A stretch of 64,000 nt of DNA from Levilactobacillus suantsaii (GCF_004115745.1 NZ_QXIL01000005.1:62001-126000), one strand, 5' to 3'. Shown: positions 45,745 to 55,609, numbered from the stretch's first letter. Notes: generated by a model not told the origin, from the sequence alone. Program-made: numbers and translations.

Positions 45745-45830
45745 ACCCACATGGGGGTCCTAATTCATTGCAAAGAATCCACAGTTCCCGCATTTTTTAG
45801 TGGGAGTTGCGGCTCATCACTGGTAACAGT

Positions 45831-45876
45831 GGTAAACAAAAAGGTGAGACCAATTGGTCTCACCTTTTTGTTTACC
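45831..45876. terminator. 46-bp perfect palindrome, bidirectional terminator
   Basis: GGTAAACAAAAAGGTGAGAC and the next three bases are followed directly by their exact reverse complement, with the axis at 45853/45854 and no unpaired loop in the DNA. AAAAA and TTTTT runs flank a GGTGAGACC core, so it can stop both convergent neighbours. Confidence 0.93.
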
Positions 45877-45890
45877 GTTAAGGATTGGCG

Positions 45891-46853
45891 TCACATGGTC
45901 ACGTCAATCCAGAAGGGATACTGCTTGAGCCCTACGTAAACGTCGAAGAAGTGTCCGCCCATCTCCTCACCGTCTAATTGACCATACTCAATGGCGGGGA
46001 CGGTCAGATGCAAGTTTTTAGCGGTGTAGTAATGCACGGATTTGGACGTTAGGTGGCGTTTGAAGACCAGACGTAACGCCAACCAAATCAACTTAAGAAA
46101 ATTGGGCTTCTCGATAACGACGAGGTGGAGTTGATGGTCCGTTAAGGTCGCATTGGGAACGATCCCGACGCCACCACCGAAATAGGGGTGGTTAGTGGTC
46201 GTGACCAAAAAGGCGTTCGGAAAGATGTCGCGCCGACCGTTAACGTGGACCGTCAACATGAAACCTTGCTGGTTATAATAGACGCCTAGAGCGGCGGATA
46301 GATAGGCTAACGACCCGAGGTGGTGGTGGTTAAGCCAAACTTTAGCCTTGGATTGGTTGGCGCGAGCAATGATACTAGCATCGAAACCGATTCCAAGGTT
46401 ATTAGTAAAAACACCGCGTTCTTCTTTAACCGTTTCATTATAAACGCCCACATCGTAATTGGTGGGGTGGGTGCACTGAATAATCTGGGTCAGTGCACTG
46501 GTCCAATCATGAGCCATCCCGACGCCCCGGGCAAAATCGTTTCCGGACCCAACTGGCAAGTACGCCACGGGAATCGGGTATTGGCGGGGCGTCTGGGTCA
46601 GACCGTTGATGGTCTCGTGGAGGGTGCCGTCACCCCCGACCGCCAGCACGACCCAATTTTGATGGGGGGTATCGGGAAGTTGTTTGGCAAACTGTTCACT
46701 TAGGAGGATGGCATGATCGGCATACTCGGAAGTCGCCACTTGGTAGGTCACCTGCGCGGCGTCGAGGCGGGCCTTGATTTGGGGCCACAGGATCCCGGCT
46801 TGGCCACTCCCTGCATGCTCATTTAAGATGATATAGTACTGGACACTCACCAT
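45891..46853 (-). CDS. Diacylglycerol kinase-family lipid kinase (DagK/YegS-like)
   Basis: The 320-residue protein has the DAGK catalytic domain with YYIILNEHAGSG at the N-terminus and VLAVGGDGTLHETINGL (about 66-82). YLPVGSGNDFARGVGM (about 93-108) is also present. It would phosphorylate diacylglycerol or a related lipid, recycling it from lipoteichoic acid synthesis. The start is ATG 46853, or GTG 46850 which has better spacing to GGAG. A TATAAT (reverse strand, 46887-46882) with a weak TAGGCA -35 lies upstream. Confidence 0.88.
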   Translation of the reverse strand: MVSVQYYIILNEHAGSGQAGILWPQIKARLDAAQVTYQVATSEYADHAILLSEQFAKQLPDTPHQNWVVLAVGGDGTLHETINGLTQTPRQYPIPVAYLPVGSGNDFARGVGMAHDWTSALTQIIQCTHPTNYDVGVYNETVKEERGVFTNNLGIGFDASIIARANQSKAKVWLNHHHLGSLAYLSAALGVYYNQQGFMLTVHVNGRRDIFPNAFLVTTTNHPYFGGGVGIVPNATLTDHQLHLVVIEKPNFLKLIWLALRLVFKRHLTSKSVHYYTAKNLHLTVPAIEYGQLDGEEMGGHFFDVYVGLKQYPFWIDVTM

Positions 46854-46976
46854 ACTGCTCCTCTCAATTTTTTTCTCTCTTATTATAACGAACTTTTTTT
46901 CGTGTGCCTAGTCATTCCCAATTAACTTTGACCGGTCGTAAGAAACACTTAAGCAGCGACCAGGTCGTGGCAAACG

Positions 46977-47005
46977 AAAAGGGTCTGGGTTTATCCCAGG
47001 CCCTT
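46977..47005 (-). terminator. Terminator of rnjA
   Basis: On the reverse strand, AAGGGCCTGGG pairs with CCCAGACCCTT around ATAAA, followed by TTCG/T-rich sequence. It begins about 12 bases after the rnjA stop. Confidence 0.85.
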
Positions 47006-47016
47006 CAGACAGCAAC

Positions 47017-48696
47017 TTATTTTGTCATGATAAACATTGGCAGAATCATCGGGTGCCGCTCAGTCTTCTCAAACAAGAAGTTTTGCAGATCGTCGATAAC
47101 GGCGTTGCGAATCGAGGCTTCGGTTGCCTTCGGGTTCCGCATCGCTCGGCGAATCGTTTGGAAGACGCGTCGGCGGCCCTCATTCAGTAATTCACCAGAT
47201 TCACGCATGTAGACGAAACCGCGTGAGAGCAAGTCAGGACCAGCTTTGATTTCTTGATGTTTGAGGTCGATAGTGGCGACCACAACAACTAAGCCTTCTT
47301 CGGAAAGTAATTGCCGGTCGCGTAACACGACGTTACCAATATCACCGATGCCGGAGCCGTCGATGTAGACATCGCCCGCAGCAAAGTGACCAGCGACCCG
47401 GGCTGAATCCTTGGTCAACGCTAAGACGTCACCATTTTGGAGGATAAAGCTCCGGTCAAGGGGCACGCCACATTGTTCGGCAAGCTCAGTATGAATCTTT
47501 AACATCCGGTATTCTCCGTGAATCGGCATGAAGAACTTCGGTTGCATCAGTCGGAGCATCAGCTTCTGTTCTTCTTGGCCCCCGTGTCCAGACGTGTGGA
47601 TGTTGTTCACGCGGCCGTGGATAACGTTGGCGCCAGCTTCTTCCAACTCGTTGATGACGTGGTTGACGGAGATAGTGTTGCCTGGAATCGGGTTACTCGA
47701 GAAGACGACGGTGTCGCCAGGTTGAATAGTGATTTGCCGGTGAGTCCCGTTCGCAATTCGTGAAAGGGCCGCCATCGGTTCACCTTGAGATCCGGTACAC
47801 AGAATCATGACCTTGTTGGCTGGAAGGGAGCGAATCGTGTTGGCGTCGACAAGGGCGTCGTCAGGAATGTTTAAGTAACCTAATTCCCGACCATTGACGA
47901 TAGCGGCTTCCATGGAGCGACCAAACACGGCAATCTTCCGGTTATGCGCCAGCGCAGTTTCACACGCTGTTTCAATCCGAGAAATGTTAGACGCAAAAGT
48001 GGCAAAAATCACCCGACCTTCGACTTGGTCGAAAATACGTCGGATGGATTTTCCGACCCACTTTTCAGATTTCGTCCAGATAGGGCGCTCTGCGTTGGTA
48101 CTGTCGGACATCAGGCACAGAACACCATCTGCCCCCAGTTTGGCCATCTTTTGGAGATCAGGCGGCTGGTTGGTGACCGGTGTCAGGTCGAACTTGTAGT
48201 CCCCAGTTTCGACGATGGTGCCGACCGGCGTATGCACTGCAATCCCCAGTGTATCAGGAATCGAGTGGGTCGTTCGGAAGAAAGAAACACTCATCTTGCG
48301 GAACTTAAGAACCGTATCATCGTCAATTGTGTGCAGTTCAGTTGATTTTAATAATCCGTGTTCTTCCAGTTTGTTCTTAATTAAAGCTAAGGCTAATGGC
48401 CCCGCATAAACGGGAACATTGAGCGCTTGGAGCAAATAAGGAATCCCACCAATGTGGTCTTCGTGGCCGTGGGTGATCACTAGCGCTTTGATCTTGGACT
48501 GGTTTTCAACGAGGTATTGGTAATCCGGAATCACGTAATCGATTCCTAGTAATTCGTCTTCGGGGAATTTAATCCCAGCATCGATCAGAACAATTTCATC
48601 CTGAAACTGAATGCCGTAAGTATTTTTCCCAATTTCACCTAATCCACCCACGCCAAAGATAGCTGTTTCGTTATTTTTGACGTTTAGCTTGTTCAT
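47017..48696 (-). CDS. rnjA: Ribonuclease J1
   Basis: RNase J1 is a 5'-3' exonuclease and endonuclease central to mRNA decay and rRNA maturation. The 559 residues have the beta-lactamase fold with the metal motif [10 protein letters not shown] (about 73-82) and the beta-CASP region with [10 protein letters not shown] (about 300-309). [15 protein letters not shown] (about 364-378) and the C-terminal dimerisation domain follow. The ATG overlaps the rpoY stop by four bases (ATGA), so they are translationally coupled. A terminator follows at 46977-47005. Confidence 0.96.
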   Translation of the reverse strand: MNKLNVKNNETAIFGVGGLGEIGKNTYGIQFQDEIVLIDAGIKFPEDELLGIDYVIPDYQYLVENQSKIKALVITHGHEDHIGGIPYLLQALNVPVYAGPLALALIKNKLEEHGLLKSTELHTIDDDTVLKFRKMSVSFFRTTHSIPDTLGIAVHTPVGTIVETGDYKFDLTPVTNQPPDLQKMAKLGADGVLCLMSDSTNAERPIWTKSEKWVGKSIRRIFDQVEGRVIFATFASNISRIETACETALAHNRKIAVFGRSMEAAIVNGRELGYLNIPDDALVDANTIRSLPANKVMILCTGSQGEPMAALSRIANGTHRQITIQPGDTVVFSSNPIPGNTISVNHVINELEEAGANVIHGRVNNIHTSGHGGQEEQKLMLRLMQPKFFMPIHGEYRMLKIHTELAEQCGVPLDRSFILQNGDVLALTKDSARVAGHFAAGDVYIDGSGIGDIGNVVLRDRQLLSEEGLVVVVATIDLKHQEIKAGPDLLSRGFVYMRESGELLNEGRRRVFQTIRRAMRNPKATEASIRNAVIDDLQNFLFEKTERHPMILPMFIMTK

Positions 48697-48911
48697 TCAG
48701 TGAACTCCGTCAATTTATAATTAGGATTTTGTTGTTCATAGGCCAGAGTATTTCCTTCGATGGGCTCGATGAACTCAATATTGTGATCCGTGTGGGCTTC
48801 TACTTGGCTACGAGCTTCGACTTCCGTCTGAGCCTCCAGGTAGAGCGTATGGGTATCCTCGCGCTTAGGATTCCGTTTTTTGTCTTCTTGGTAATAAACT
48901 TTGTAAATCAC
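48693..48911 (-). CDS. rpoY: RNA polymerase epsilon subunit RpoY
   Basis: This small accessory subunit (DUF1447) of Firmicute RNA polymerase has 72 residues starting [18 protein letters not shown] from GTG at 48911. AAAGGAG lies eight bases upstream of the GTG; the open frame further upstream is leader, not protein. Acidic, with a [17 protein letters not shown] core and the [10 protein letters not shown] segment. The pair rpoY-rnjA is conserved across Firmicutes. A possible promoter (TATACA-N17-TAAAAT, the -10 at 49021-49016) lies upstream. Confidence 0.93.
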   Translation of the reverse strand: MIYKVYYQEDKKRNPKREDTHTLYLEAQTEVEARSQVEAHTDHNIEFIEPIEGNTLAYEQQNPNYKLTEFTE

Positions 48912-49109
48912 TAACAAGACTCCTTTATCAATAGATTTAACTTGTCCTAACTTAAGCGGCAAGTCATAATTTGGGTCTTTCCGAACTGCGGGTTGCTTAC
49001 ACAACAATTAGCACAATTTTAGCATAGTTTTTTCCAATTGTATAGAATTACCCCTAGCTGGCGTTCCGTGCTATCATAAAATAAAGGTAACTTGAACGGA
49101 GGGACCGAG

Positions 49110-49607
49110 ATGGCCTTAACAACCGAGATCATTATTGGGATTATTATTGCGGGACTGATTTACGTGTTTATCCACCGAACCATTGTCCAGCGGGCGACCC
49201 GAATGGTTCGGCGGACCGCCCAAGACGAAACTGATGTGGCGATGACCGCTGCTGTCCAGCGGCTGGTCAATGATGGTGTGCTGACCGTAGCTGAAAGTGA
49301 CCTTTCACCTTCGGCTGCGGTGGCGGATGTTTGGGGGCGCGGCGTGATGGCGTTTGAGTACCACTTAGCAGTGGGGATGGCGGCTGAACACCAGGTGGCC
49401 CGCTTAGAACACGCTTTTAATGAGGCCTTAGCGGGGTTTAGCGTTGACCACCAAGTCAAAGCCGTGATTTCGGGACCCGCTTTCGTGGTCAGTGACATTT
49501 GGGTCTACGAGGAACGGCTACACGTTGACGTGGCTTATTTGATGAACGAATCGACCGTTGAGTATTTGAAAGATTTAAAGAAAATCGATAGCTCATCTGT
49601 TCAATGA
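49110..49607 (+). CDS. Membrane-anchored protein of unknown function
   Basis: I do not recognise a named domain. The 165-residue protein starts with one N-terminal membrane helix (about 3-22), followed by basic residues (HRTIVQRATRMVRR) indicating the bulk is cytoplasmic. An Ala/Val-rich helical domain follows and ends near YLKDLKKIDSSSVQ. The ATG at 49110 has GGAGG seven bases upstream. It lies alone between reverse-strand rpoY-rnjA and def, and ends at a bidirectional terminator. Confidence 0.78.
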   Translation: MALTTEIIIGIIIAGLIYVFIHRTIVQRATRMVRRTAQDETDVAMTAAVQRLVNDGVLTVAESDLSPSAAVADVWGRGVMAFEYHLAVGMAAEHQVARLEHAFNEALAGFSVDHQVKAVISGPAFVVSDIWVYEERLHVDVAYLMNESTVEYLKDLKKIDSSSVQ

Positions 49608-49683
49608 TGCACAATATACGGTACATAATGGAAGAAACTGAAAAACTAATTGTTCCTATACGAATGTGAAAAGGGACGAAAAA

Positions 49684-49717
49684 AACGCGCTAGGCTAACA
49701 GCCTTGCGCGCTTTTTT
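49684..49717. terminator. Bidirectional terminator between the unknown gene and def
   Basis: AAACGCGC-T-AGGC and GCCT-T-GCGCGC pair around TAACA, with A run on the left and T run on the right. A second 9-bp hairpin, GACCTTTAA/TTAAAGGTC, lies at 49733-49761 without a T run. Confidence 0.82.
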
Positions 49718-49774
49718 GATTTTGATTTGGGTGACCTTTAAGGGGGACACCTTTAAAGGTCCGATTGTTAAAAA

Positions 49775-50335
49775 CTACTCAATCATGACCATATCATCAG
49801 GCCGCGTAAATGGTTGGTCCTGGTTGATGTGGTCGTAGAAGAGAATCCCGTGCAAATGATCGATTTCATGTTGGCATACGATGGCAGGATAGTTCTTTAA
49901 GCGAACTTGATGCTTTTCACCGTTGACGTCATAATAGCGCAATGTGATCCGGTCGTGGCGTGGCACGAAGCCTGGCACGTCTTTATCTACGGACAGGCAA
50001 CCTTCACCTTCGGTCAACGCACCATTTTGAACGGATTCCGAGATGATTACGGGATTAATGATGACGTCGGTGAAGGGCGATTTGCCACCTTCTTCAGCAG
50101 CCGGGACCAAGACGGAAGCCATCTTCTTGGAAACACCAACTTGTGGGGCGGCCAAGCCGACACCAGCTCGGAGGCCGTACTTCTTACATTGTTCTGGATC
50201 TTGGGAAACGACTAGGTATTCCATTAAGTCTTTAGCCAGTTGTTGGTCCGCTTCAGACAGGGGAAAGCTGACGTCGGCTGCTTCCTGGCGTAAAACAGGA
50301 TCCTCGTCACGGACGATATCTTTCATTAAAAACAA
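49775..50335 (-). CDS. def: Peptide deformylase
   Basis: Def is the metalloenzyme that removes the N-formyl group from new proteins. The three motifs are GVGLAAPQVG, EGCLSV and QHEIDHLHG, with the metal-binding Cys and two His all present. It is 186 residues in the likely form MFLMKDIVRDEDPVL, starting at TTG 50335. The TTG is eight bases after GGAGG, whereas the in-frame ATG at 50341 is only two bases from it. The neighbour order rnjA-rpoY-def-pdhA is common in Firmicutes. Confidence 0.94.
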   Translation of the reverse strand: MFLMKDIVRDEDPVLRQEAADVSFPLSEADQQLAKDLMEYLVVSQDPEQCKKYGLRAGVGLAAPQVGVSKKMASVLVPAAEEGGKSPFTDVIINPVIISESVQNGALTEGEGCLSVDKDVPGFVPRHDRITLRYYDVNGEKHQVRLKNYPAIVCQHEIDHLHGILFYDHINQDQPFTRPDDMVMIE

Positions 50336-50406
50336 GGACATTACCTCCGAAAATTAATCATAACTACCATTATTTTATCATAGTTACTTATAAAAATGAA
50401 ATGAAA

Positions 50407-50420
50407 AGAAAACGGTTTCG
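50407..50420 (+). promoter_or_regulatory. Candidate cre site upstream of pdhA
   Basis: AGAAAACGGTTTCG matches the cre consensus at 12 of 14 positions, differing at the outermost bases. It lies about 85 bases before the pdhA -35. Confidence 0.4.
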
Positions 50421-50504
50421 CTTGCAAAAAAATTACAAAAACCGAAATCGCTGGTTTCAACGCCAATTGACGAGGGAAAGCCCAATTATCCGTAATGAAA
50501 GGGC

Positions 50505-50533
50505 TTGCAAGATTTATGAAAAGATGGTACTGT
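50505..50533 (+). promoter_or_regulatory. Promoter of pdhABCD
   Basis: TTGCAA (50505-50510) and TACTGT (50528-50533) with a 17-base spacer; leader about 75 nt. Confidence 0.55.
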
Positions 50534-50611
50534 ATAAGCGTAGTCAGGAAACGCAACGTTGACTCACCTTTAGTTAACAATTTCATATCAAGTGAAAGGA
50601 AAGTGTTACTT

Positions 50612-51727
50612 ATGGCTAATGGAAGCAAACAAATTGTAGACTTTGCCAAAATCAAAGCTACGATGGCCGATCCTTACAAGCACCCGATTCAAGTTATTGA
50701 CCGGGAAGGAAAGGTTGTTGATCCAGACACCTTGGCGAAATATTCAGATGACCAACTGGTTGACTTCATGAAGAAGATGGTTTGGGAACGAACATTACAC
50801 GAACAAACCATGAACTTTTCGCGTCAAGGCCGTTTAGGTTTCTACGCGCCAACTGCCGGTGAGGAAGCAAGTGAAATGGGTAGTGTCACTGCCTTTAAGG
50901 AACAAGATTTCTTAGCACCTGCTTACCGTGATTTACCGCAAATGATTCAACACGGCACAACTGTTGCCAAAGGATTCTTATGGTCCAAGGGCCACGTTGA
51001 AGGCAACATTCATGAAAACAAGAACATGTTGTTCCCACAAATCATCATTGGGGCGCAATACGTTGAAACCGCGGGCGTTGCTTTAGGTATCAAGAAGAAT
51101 GAAGACAAGGACCGCGTTGCCTTTGTTTACACTGGTGACGGTGGGACGTCACAAGGTGACTGGTATGAAGGGGTTAACTTCGCCAGTGCCTTCCAAGCAC
51201 CAGCAGTCTTCTTCGTTCAAAACAACGGTTGGGCGATTTCCGTTCCCCGTTACAAGCAAACGGCGGCGGAAACCTTAGCCCAAAAGGCCGTTGCTATGGG
51301 TGTTCCTTCCGTCCAAGTTGACGGGATGGATATCGTGGCGGTTCACGAAGTCTCGAAGGCTGCCCGGGAATTTGCCGCTGCCGGCAACGGACCAGTCGTG
51401 ATTGAAACCTTGACTTACCGTTACGGCGCGCACTCCTCAGCGGGTGATGACCCATCACGTTACCGGACCAAAGAAGAAGAAAAGCCATGGTTTGACGCCG
51501 ATCCATTAATTCGGATGCGCAAAGTCTTGACCGACAAGAAACTTTGGTCTCAAGACCAAGAAGACAAGTTAGTCGAACAATATAAGGACGACTTCAAGGA
51601 AGCGATGAAGGATGCCGAAGCAGCACCAGCACAAAAGGTTTCTGACTTCCTGAAGTGGACTTACAATGTTCCTACTCCAAGTGTGAAGAAGCAAATTGCA
51701 GAATTTGAAGCAAAGGAGTCGAAGTAA
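50612..51727 (+). CDS. pdhA: Pyruvate dehydrogenase E1 component, alpha subunit
   Basis: With PdhB this forms the TPP-dependent decarboxylase of the pyruvate dehydrogenase complex. The 371 residues from ATG 50612 (AAAGGAAAG upstream) contain GRLGFYAPTAGEEASEMGS (about 69-87), the TPP motif GDGGTSQGDWYEGVNFA (about 173-189) and TYRYGAHSSAGDDPSRYR (about 267-284) with the phosphorylation-loop equivalent. The in-frame upstream ATG 50495 lies before the promoter and is discarded. Codon use here is less GC-rich than in the dcw genes, as usual for abundant proteins. Confidence 0.96.
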   Translation: MANGSKQIVDFAKIKATMADPYKHPIQVIDREGKVVDPDTLAKYSDDQLVDFMKKMVWERTLHEQTMNFSRQGRLGFYAPTAGEEASEMGSVTAFKEQDFLAPAYRDLPQMIQHGTTVAKGFLWSKGHVEGNIHENKNMLFPQIIIGAQYVETAGVALGIKKNEDKDRVAFVYTGDGGTSQGDWYEGVNFASAFQAPAVFFVQNNGWAISVPRYKQTAAETLAQKAVAMGVPSVQVDGMDIVAVHEVSKAAREFAAAGNGPVVIETLTYRYGAHSSAGDDPSRYRTKEEEKPWFDADPLIRMRKVLTDKKLWSQDQEDKLVEQYKDDFKEAMKDAEAAPAQKVSDFLKWTYNVPTPSVKKQIAEFEAKESK

Positions 51728-51729
51728 TC

Positions 51730-52707
51730 ATGGCTAAAATGACGTACATTAAAGCGATCACTTCTGGACTGGATCAAGTGTTGAATGACGATCCTAAAAC
51801 CTTGATCTTCGGTGAAGATGTTGGTAAAAACGGTGGTGTGTTCCGGACGACTGTCGACTTACAAGACAAGTACGGTGAAGACCGGGTCTTCGATACACCA
51901 CTGGCTGAATCAGGAATCATTGGCTTAGCGATTGGGTTATCCTTAACCGGCTGGCGGCCAATCCCAGAAATCCAATTCATGGGGTTCACGTTCGAAGCCA
52001 TGGATGGGATTGTTGGCCAATTAGCTCGGGACCACTACCGGTTTGGTGGGACGAAGAACTTCCCAGTTACTATCCGGACGCCATTCGGTGGCGGGACGCA
52101 CACGGCTGAAATGCACGCGGATAACCTGGAAAATTACTTTGTTAGCACGCCAGGTCTGCGGGTCGTAACCCCAGCTAACCCATACGATGCGAAGGGCATG
52201 GTCATTTCCGCGGTCGAAAGCGACGATCCGGTGCTCTTCTTGGAAAATCTGAAACTTTACCGTTCGATGAAGGACGAAGTTCCAGATGACAAGTACACGG
52301 TTCCGCTAGATTCCGCAAAGGTTGTTCGTGAAGGAAAAGACTTGACGATTGTGGCTTACAGTGCCGAAGTCAACGAATCCTTAAAGGCAGCCGATGCTTT
52401 GGCTAAGGACAATATCGATGCTGAAGTCATTGACTTACGCTCCTTATCCCCAATCGACACCGACACCATCTTTGCTTCCATCGACAAGACCCACAAGGTC
52501 GTTGTGGTGCAAGAAGCCCAAAAGATGGCCGGGGTCGGGGCAACCGTTGCGTCCGACATTGCCGAAGAAAAGATTATGTCGTTGGATGCGCCAATCGGCC
52601 GGGTTGCGGCTCCCGATAGCGTTTACCCATTTGCTCAGGCTGAAAACGATTGGATTCCAAATGCGGATGACATCGAAGCCAAAGCCCGCGACATTGTGAA
52701 CTACTAA
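51730..52707 (+). CDS. pdhB: Pyruvate dehydrogenase E1 component, beta subunit
   Basis: The 325 residues carry FGEDVGKNGGVFRTT (about 27-41), DTPLAESGIIGLAIGLS (about 55-71), IQFMGFTFEAMDGIVGQLAR and VIDLRSLSPIDTDTI (about 233-247). The protein begins two bases after the pdhA stop with a GGAG-like site inside the pdhA end. It pairs with PdhA as an alpha2-beta2 E1. A gap of 81 bases with a small GATGT/ACATC hairpin precedes pdhC. Confidence 0.96.
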   Translation: MAKMTYIKAITSGLDQVLNDDPKTLIFGEDVGKNGGVFRTTVDLQDKYGEDRVFDTPLAESGIIGLAIGLSLTGWRPIPEIQFMGFTFEAMDGIVGQLARDHYRFGGTKNFPVTIRTPFGGGTHTAEMHADNLENYFVSTPGLRVVTPANPYDAKGMVISAVESDDPVLFLENLKLYRSMKDEVPDDKYTVPLDSAKVVREGKDLTIVAYSAEVNESLKAADALAKDNIDAEVIDLRSLSPIDTDTIFASIDKTHKVVVVQEAQKMAGVGATVASDIAEEKIMSLDAPIGRVAAPDSVYPFAQAENDWIPNADDIEAKARDIVNY

Positions 52708-52788
52708 AATTAATCTGTTTCACTAAAAACATTAAAAAAACGATGTGGGAGACATCCTGCATTATGATGAAAGAAAGGAAGTTTTCCC

Positions 52789-54114
52789 ATGGCTTATACG
52801 TTCAAACTCCCAGAGCTTGGTGAAGGAATGGCCGAAGGCGAAATTTCTTCATGGCTAGTTAAAGAAGGCGACCAAGTTAAGGAAGACGATACGTTAGTCG
52901 AAATCCAAAACGACAAGTCGGTTTCGGAACTGCCATCGCCTGTTGACGGGACCATTTCACAAATTGTTGCCCAAGAAGGTGACACCGTTGAAATCGGCGA
53001 CCCGCTGATTGTGATTGATGATGGCTCAGACACTCCACCTGATTTAGGTAAGGGTGGCGACGCAAAGGAAGACGCTGCACCGGATGAAGACGCCGCGCCA
53101 GCCGAAGAGTCAGCTGCGCCAGCACCTGCAGCCGCACCGGCCGCAGCAACTGGTGTCCCGGCGGCTTCAGATCCGAACAAGTTAGTGATGGCGATGCCAT
53201 CCGTTCGGCAGTATGCCCGTGATAAAGATATCGATATTACCCAGGTTACCCCAACTGGGAACCACGGCCAGGTCTTAAAGGCTGATATCGACAACTTCAA
53301 TGGTGCAGCTGCACCTGCAGCTGCCGCAGGCGGAGCCGAAGCCGAAGCCGCACCAGCTGGCAAGAGCGCTACTGGTGGGCCAATCAAACCATGGCAACCT
53401 GATCGTCCAGATTTGGAGACCCGTGAACCAATGTCCGCAATGCGGAAGATCATTGCCAAGAGCATGCGGTCATCCAAGGACATTGCGCCACACGTCACCT
53501 CATTTGATGAAGTTGAAGTGTCTAAGCTGATGGCTAACCGGAAGAAGTACAAGCAGGCTGCCGCTGATAAGGACATCCACTTGACCTTCTTGCCGTACAT
53601 CGTGAAGGCTTTAGTTGCTGTCATGAAGGACTTCCCAGAACTTAACGCCTCGATTGACGACACGACGCAAGAAATCGTCTACAAGCACTACTACAACATC
53701 GGGATTGCAACGAACACGGACCACGGACTGTACGTTCCAAATATTAAGAGCGCAGATTCCAAGGGCATGTTCGAGATTGCTAAGGAAATCTCCGAAAATA
53801 GTCAAGCGGCCTACGACAACAAGTTGTCACCGGCATCCATGGCTGGTGGGTCTATTACCATCAGTAACGTTGGGTCCATTGGTGGCGGCTGGTTCACGCC
53901 AGTCATTAACCAACCTGAAGTCGCTATCTTAGGGGTTGGCCGGATTGAAAAGGAACCCGTTGTCAATGACGATGGTGACATCGTAGTTGGCCGGATGATG
54001 AAGCTCTCCTTGAGTTACGATCACCGGTTGATTGATGGTGCGTTAGCACAAAATATTTTGAACGAAATGAACGCATTGCTGCATGATCCAGAAATGCTGT
54101 TAATGGAAGGATGA
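52789..54114 (+). CDS. pdhC: Pyruvate dehydrogenase E2, dihydrolipoyl acetyltransferase
   Basis: E2 transfers acetyl groups from E1 to CoA and forms the complex core. The 441 residues have one lipoyl domain with the modified lysine K43 in [13 protein letters not shown]. An Ala/Pro/Glu-rich linker and a peripheral subunit-binding domain ([17 protein letters not shown], about 132-148) follow. A second linker leads to the catalytic domain (about 220-441) with [22 protein letters not shown] precedes the ATG. Several lactic acid bacteria have two lipoyl domains; here only one. Confidence 0.96.
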   Translation: MAYTFKLPELGEGMAEGEISSWLVKEGDQVKEDDTLVEIQNDKSVSELPSPVDGTISQIVAQEGDTVEIGDPLIVIDDGSDTPPDLGKGGDAKEDAAPDEDAAPAEESAAPAPAAAPAAATGVPAASDPNKLVMAMPSVRQYARDKDIDITQVTPTGNHGQVLKADIDNFNGAAAPAAAAGGAEAEAAPAGKSATGGPIKPWQPDRPDLETREPMSAMRKIIAKSMRSSKDIAPHVTSFDEVEVSKLMANRKKYKQAAADKDIHLTFLPYIVKALVAVMKDFPELNASIDDTTQEIVYKHYYNIGIATNTDHGLYVPNIKSADSKGMFEIAKEISENSQAAYDNKLSPASMAGGSITISNVGSIGGGWFTPVINQPEVAILGVGRIEKEPVVNDDGDIVVGRMMKLSLSYDHRLIDGALAQNILNEMNALLHDPEMLLMEG

Positions 54115-54121
54115 TCGAAAT

Positions 54122-55549
54122 ATGGCAGATGTTGAAAAAAAGGATACCGTCATTATTGGTGCCGGCCCCGGCGGTTACGTTGCTGCAATTCGGGCATCAG
54201 AATTAGGCCAAAAGGTCACGCTGGTCGAAAAATCTGACACCGTTGGTGGGGTATGCTTAAACGTTGGCTGTGTTCCTTCCAAGGCTTTGATTCAAGCGGG
54301 CCACCGGTTAGAAGCAGCAAATAATGGTGACCCTTACGGCATTACGACGAAACCAGCCACGATTGATTTTAAGAAGACCCAAGATTGGAAGCAGCATAAA
54401 GTCGTCGATCGGATGACCGGCGGGGTCAACATGCTGTTGAAGAAGCACCACGTTGACGTGGTTAACGGGGAAGCTGTCTTCTTGAGTGACACGCAGTTGC
54501 GGGTCATGCCAACCGGTGAGAAGCAATTCATGTCGACGGATACCGGACAAACGTTCGAATACAATAACTTGATTATTGCATCCGGCAGTCATCCGATTGA
54601 AATTCCGGGCTTCAAGTTTGAAGGCCGGGTCATCGACTCCACTGGCGGCTTAGGGTTACCAGAAATCCCTAAGGAATTCGTCGTTATCGGTGGTGGCTAC
54701 GTGGGGACCGAATTAGCGGGGGCTTACGCCAGCTTAGGGTCTCACGTCACTATCATTGAAGGAACGAAGTCCATTCTGCCTAACTTTGAAAAAGACATGG
54801 TCGCCGTTGTCTTGAAGAACTTGAAGAAGAAGGGTGTCGACGTCATCACGAACGCGATGGCGAAGAGCTCCTCACAAGATGACAAGAGCGTCTCTGTGAC
54901 CTATTCAGTCGATGGCAAGGAATCTACGATCAAAGCGGACTACTGCATGGTCACCGTTGGTCGGCGGGCAAACACCGACAACCTGGGCCTGGAGTACACG
55001 AAGGTCAAGTTGGATGACCATGGCTTGGTTCAAGTTGATAACCAAGGCCGGACCGATTCCGAACACATCTTCGCGGTCGGTGACATTGTCGCCGGTCCAG
55101 CGCTGGCCCACAAGGCGTTCTTCGAAGGCAAGACTGCTGCCGGTGCCATTGCCGGCAAGAAGGTCGCCAACGATTACGTCAGTGTTCCGGCGGTCTGCTT
55201 CGCGGATCCCGAATTAGCCACGGTCGGTATGACGGCCGCCGAAGCCAAGGACAAGGGGATTGCCGTGAAGACGGCGAAGTTCCCGTTTGCCGGTAACGCG
55301 CGGGCGGTTTCACTGGATCAACCAGAAGGCTTTGTTCGCTTCGTTTACACGGACGATGACAACCAAAACATCGTTGGGTCACAAGTCGTTGGCCCAGAAG
55401 CCAGCACCATGGCTGGTGAGTTATCGTTGATCGTTAATGGTGGGATGAATATCGAGGACGTCGCCTTGACGATTCACCCGCACCCAACGCTGAACGAACC
55501 GATTCAAGAAGCAGCCGATATTGCTTTGGGTTACCCAACACATCTGTAA
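54122..55549 (+). CDS. pdhD: Dihydrolipoamide dehydrogenase (E3)
   Basis: This FAD enzyme reoxidises lipoamide with NAD. The 475 residues contain the FAD loop IIGAGPGGYVAAIRA (about 11-25), the redox disulfide in GGVCLNVGCVPSKAL (about 42-56), the NAD loop VIGGGYVGTELAG (about 187-199), FAVGDIVAGPALAHKA (about 317-332) and the C-terminal HPHPTLNEPIQEA with the catalytic His. It begins eight bases after pdhC and is ended by a strong terminator. Confidence 0.97.
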   Translation: MADVEKKDTVIIGAGPGGYVAAIRASELGQKVTLVEKSDTVGGVCLNVGCVPSKALIQAGHRLEAANNGDPYGITTKPATIDFKKTQDWKQHKVVDRMTGGVNMLLKKHHVDVVNGEAVFLSDTQLRVMPTGEKQFMSTDTGQTFEYNNLIIASGSHPIEIPGFKFEGRVIDSTGGLGLPEIPKEFVVIGGGYVGTELAGAYASLGSHVTIIEGTKSILPNFEKDMVAVVLKNLKKKGVDVITNAMAKSSSQDDKSVSVTYSVDGKESTIKADYCMVTVGRRANTDNLGLEYTKVKLDDHGLVQVDNQGRTDSEHIFAVGDIVAGPALAHKAFFEGKTAAGAIAGKKVANDYVSVPAVCFADPELATVGMTAAEAKDKGIAVKTAKFPFAGNARAVSLDQPEGFVRFVYTDDDNQNIVGSQVVGPEASTMAGELSLIVNGGMNIEDVALTIHPHPTLNEPIQEAADIALGYPTHL

Positions 55550-55574
55550 ATCGACTGTTGCAGTCATAACTTTT

Positions 55575-55609
55575 AAAAGGGATTCGGGGCTAAAGCCGAA
55601 TCCCTTTTT
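55575..55609 (+). terminator. Terminator of the pdh operon
   Basis: AAAAGGGATTCGG and CCGAATCCCTTTT form a 13-bp stem with an 8-nt loop and T run. Confidence 0.93.

Noticed and set aside
49733-49761. GACCTTTAA/TTAAAGGTC hairpin as a second terminator
   Set aside because: There is no T run on either strand; the bidirectional terminator at 49684-49717 already accounts for both genes.
52742-52756. GATGT/ACATC hairpin between pdhB and pdhC as a terminator
   Set aside because: The stem is only 5 bp without a T run; pdhABCD is expected to be one transcript. A processing role cannot be excluded.
52794-53663. A 289-codon open frame antisense to pdhC
   Set aside because: It is the mirror of a GC-rich, Ala/Pro/Glu-rich gene with clear E2 domains, has no ribosome site or family features, and its length follows from codon bias of pdhC.
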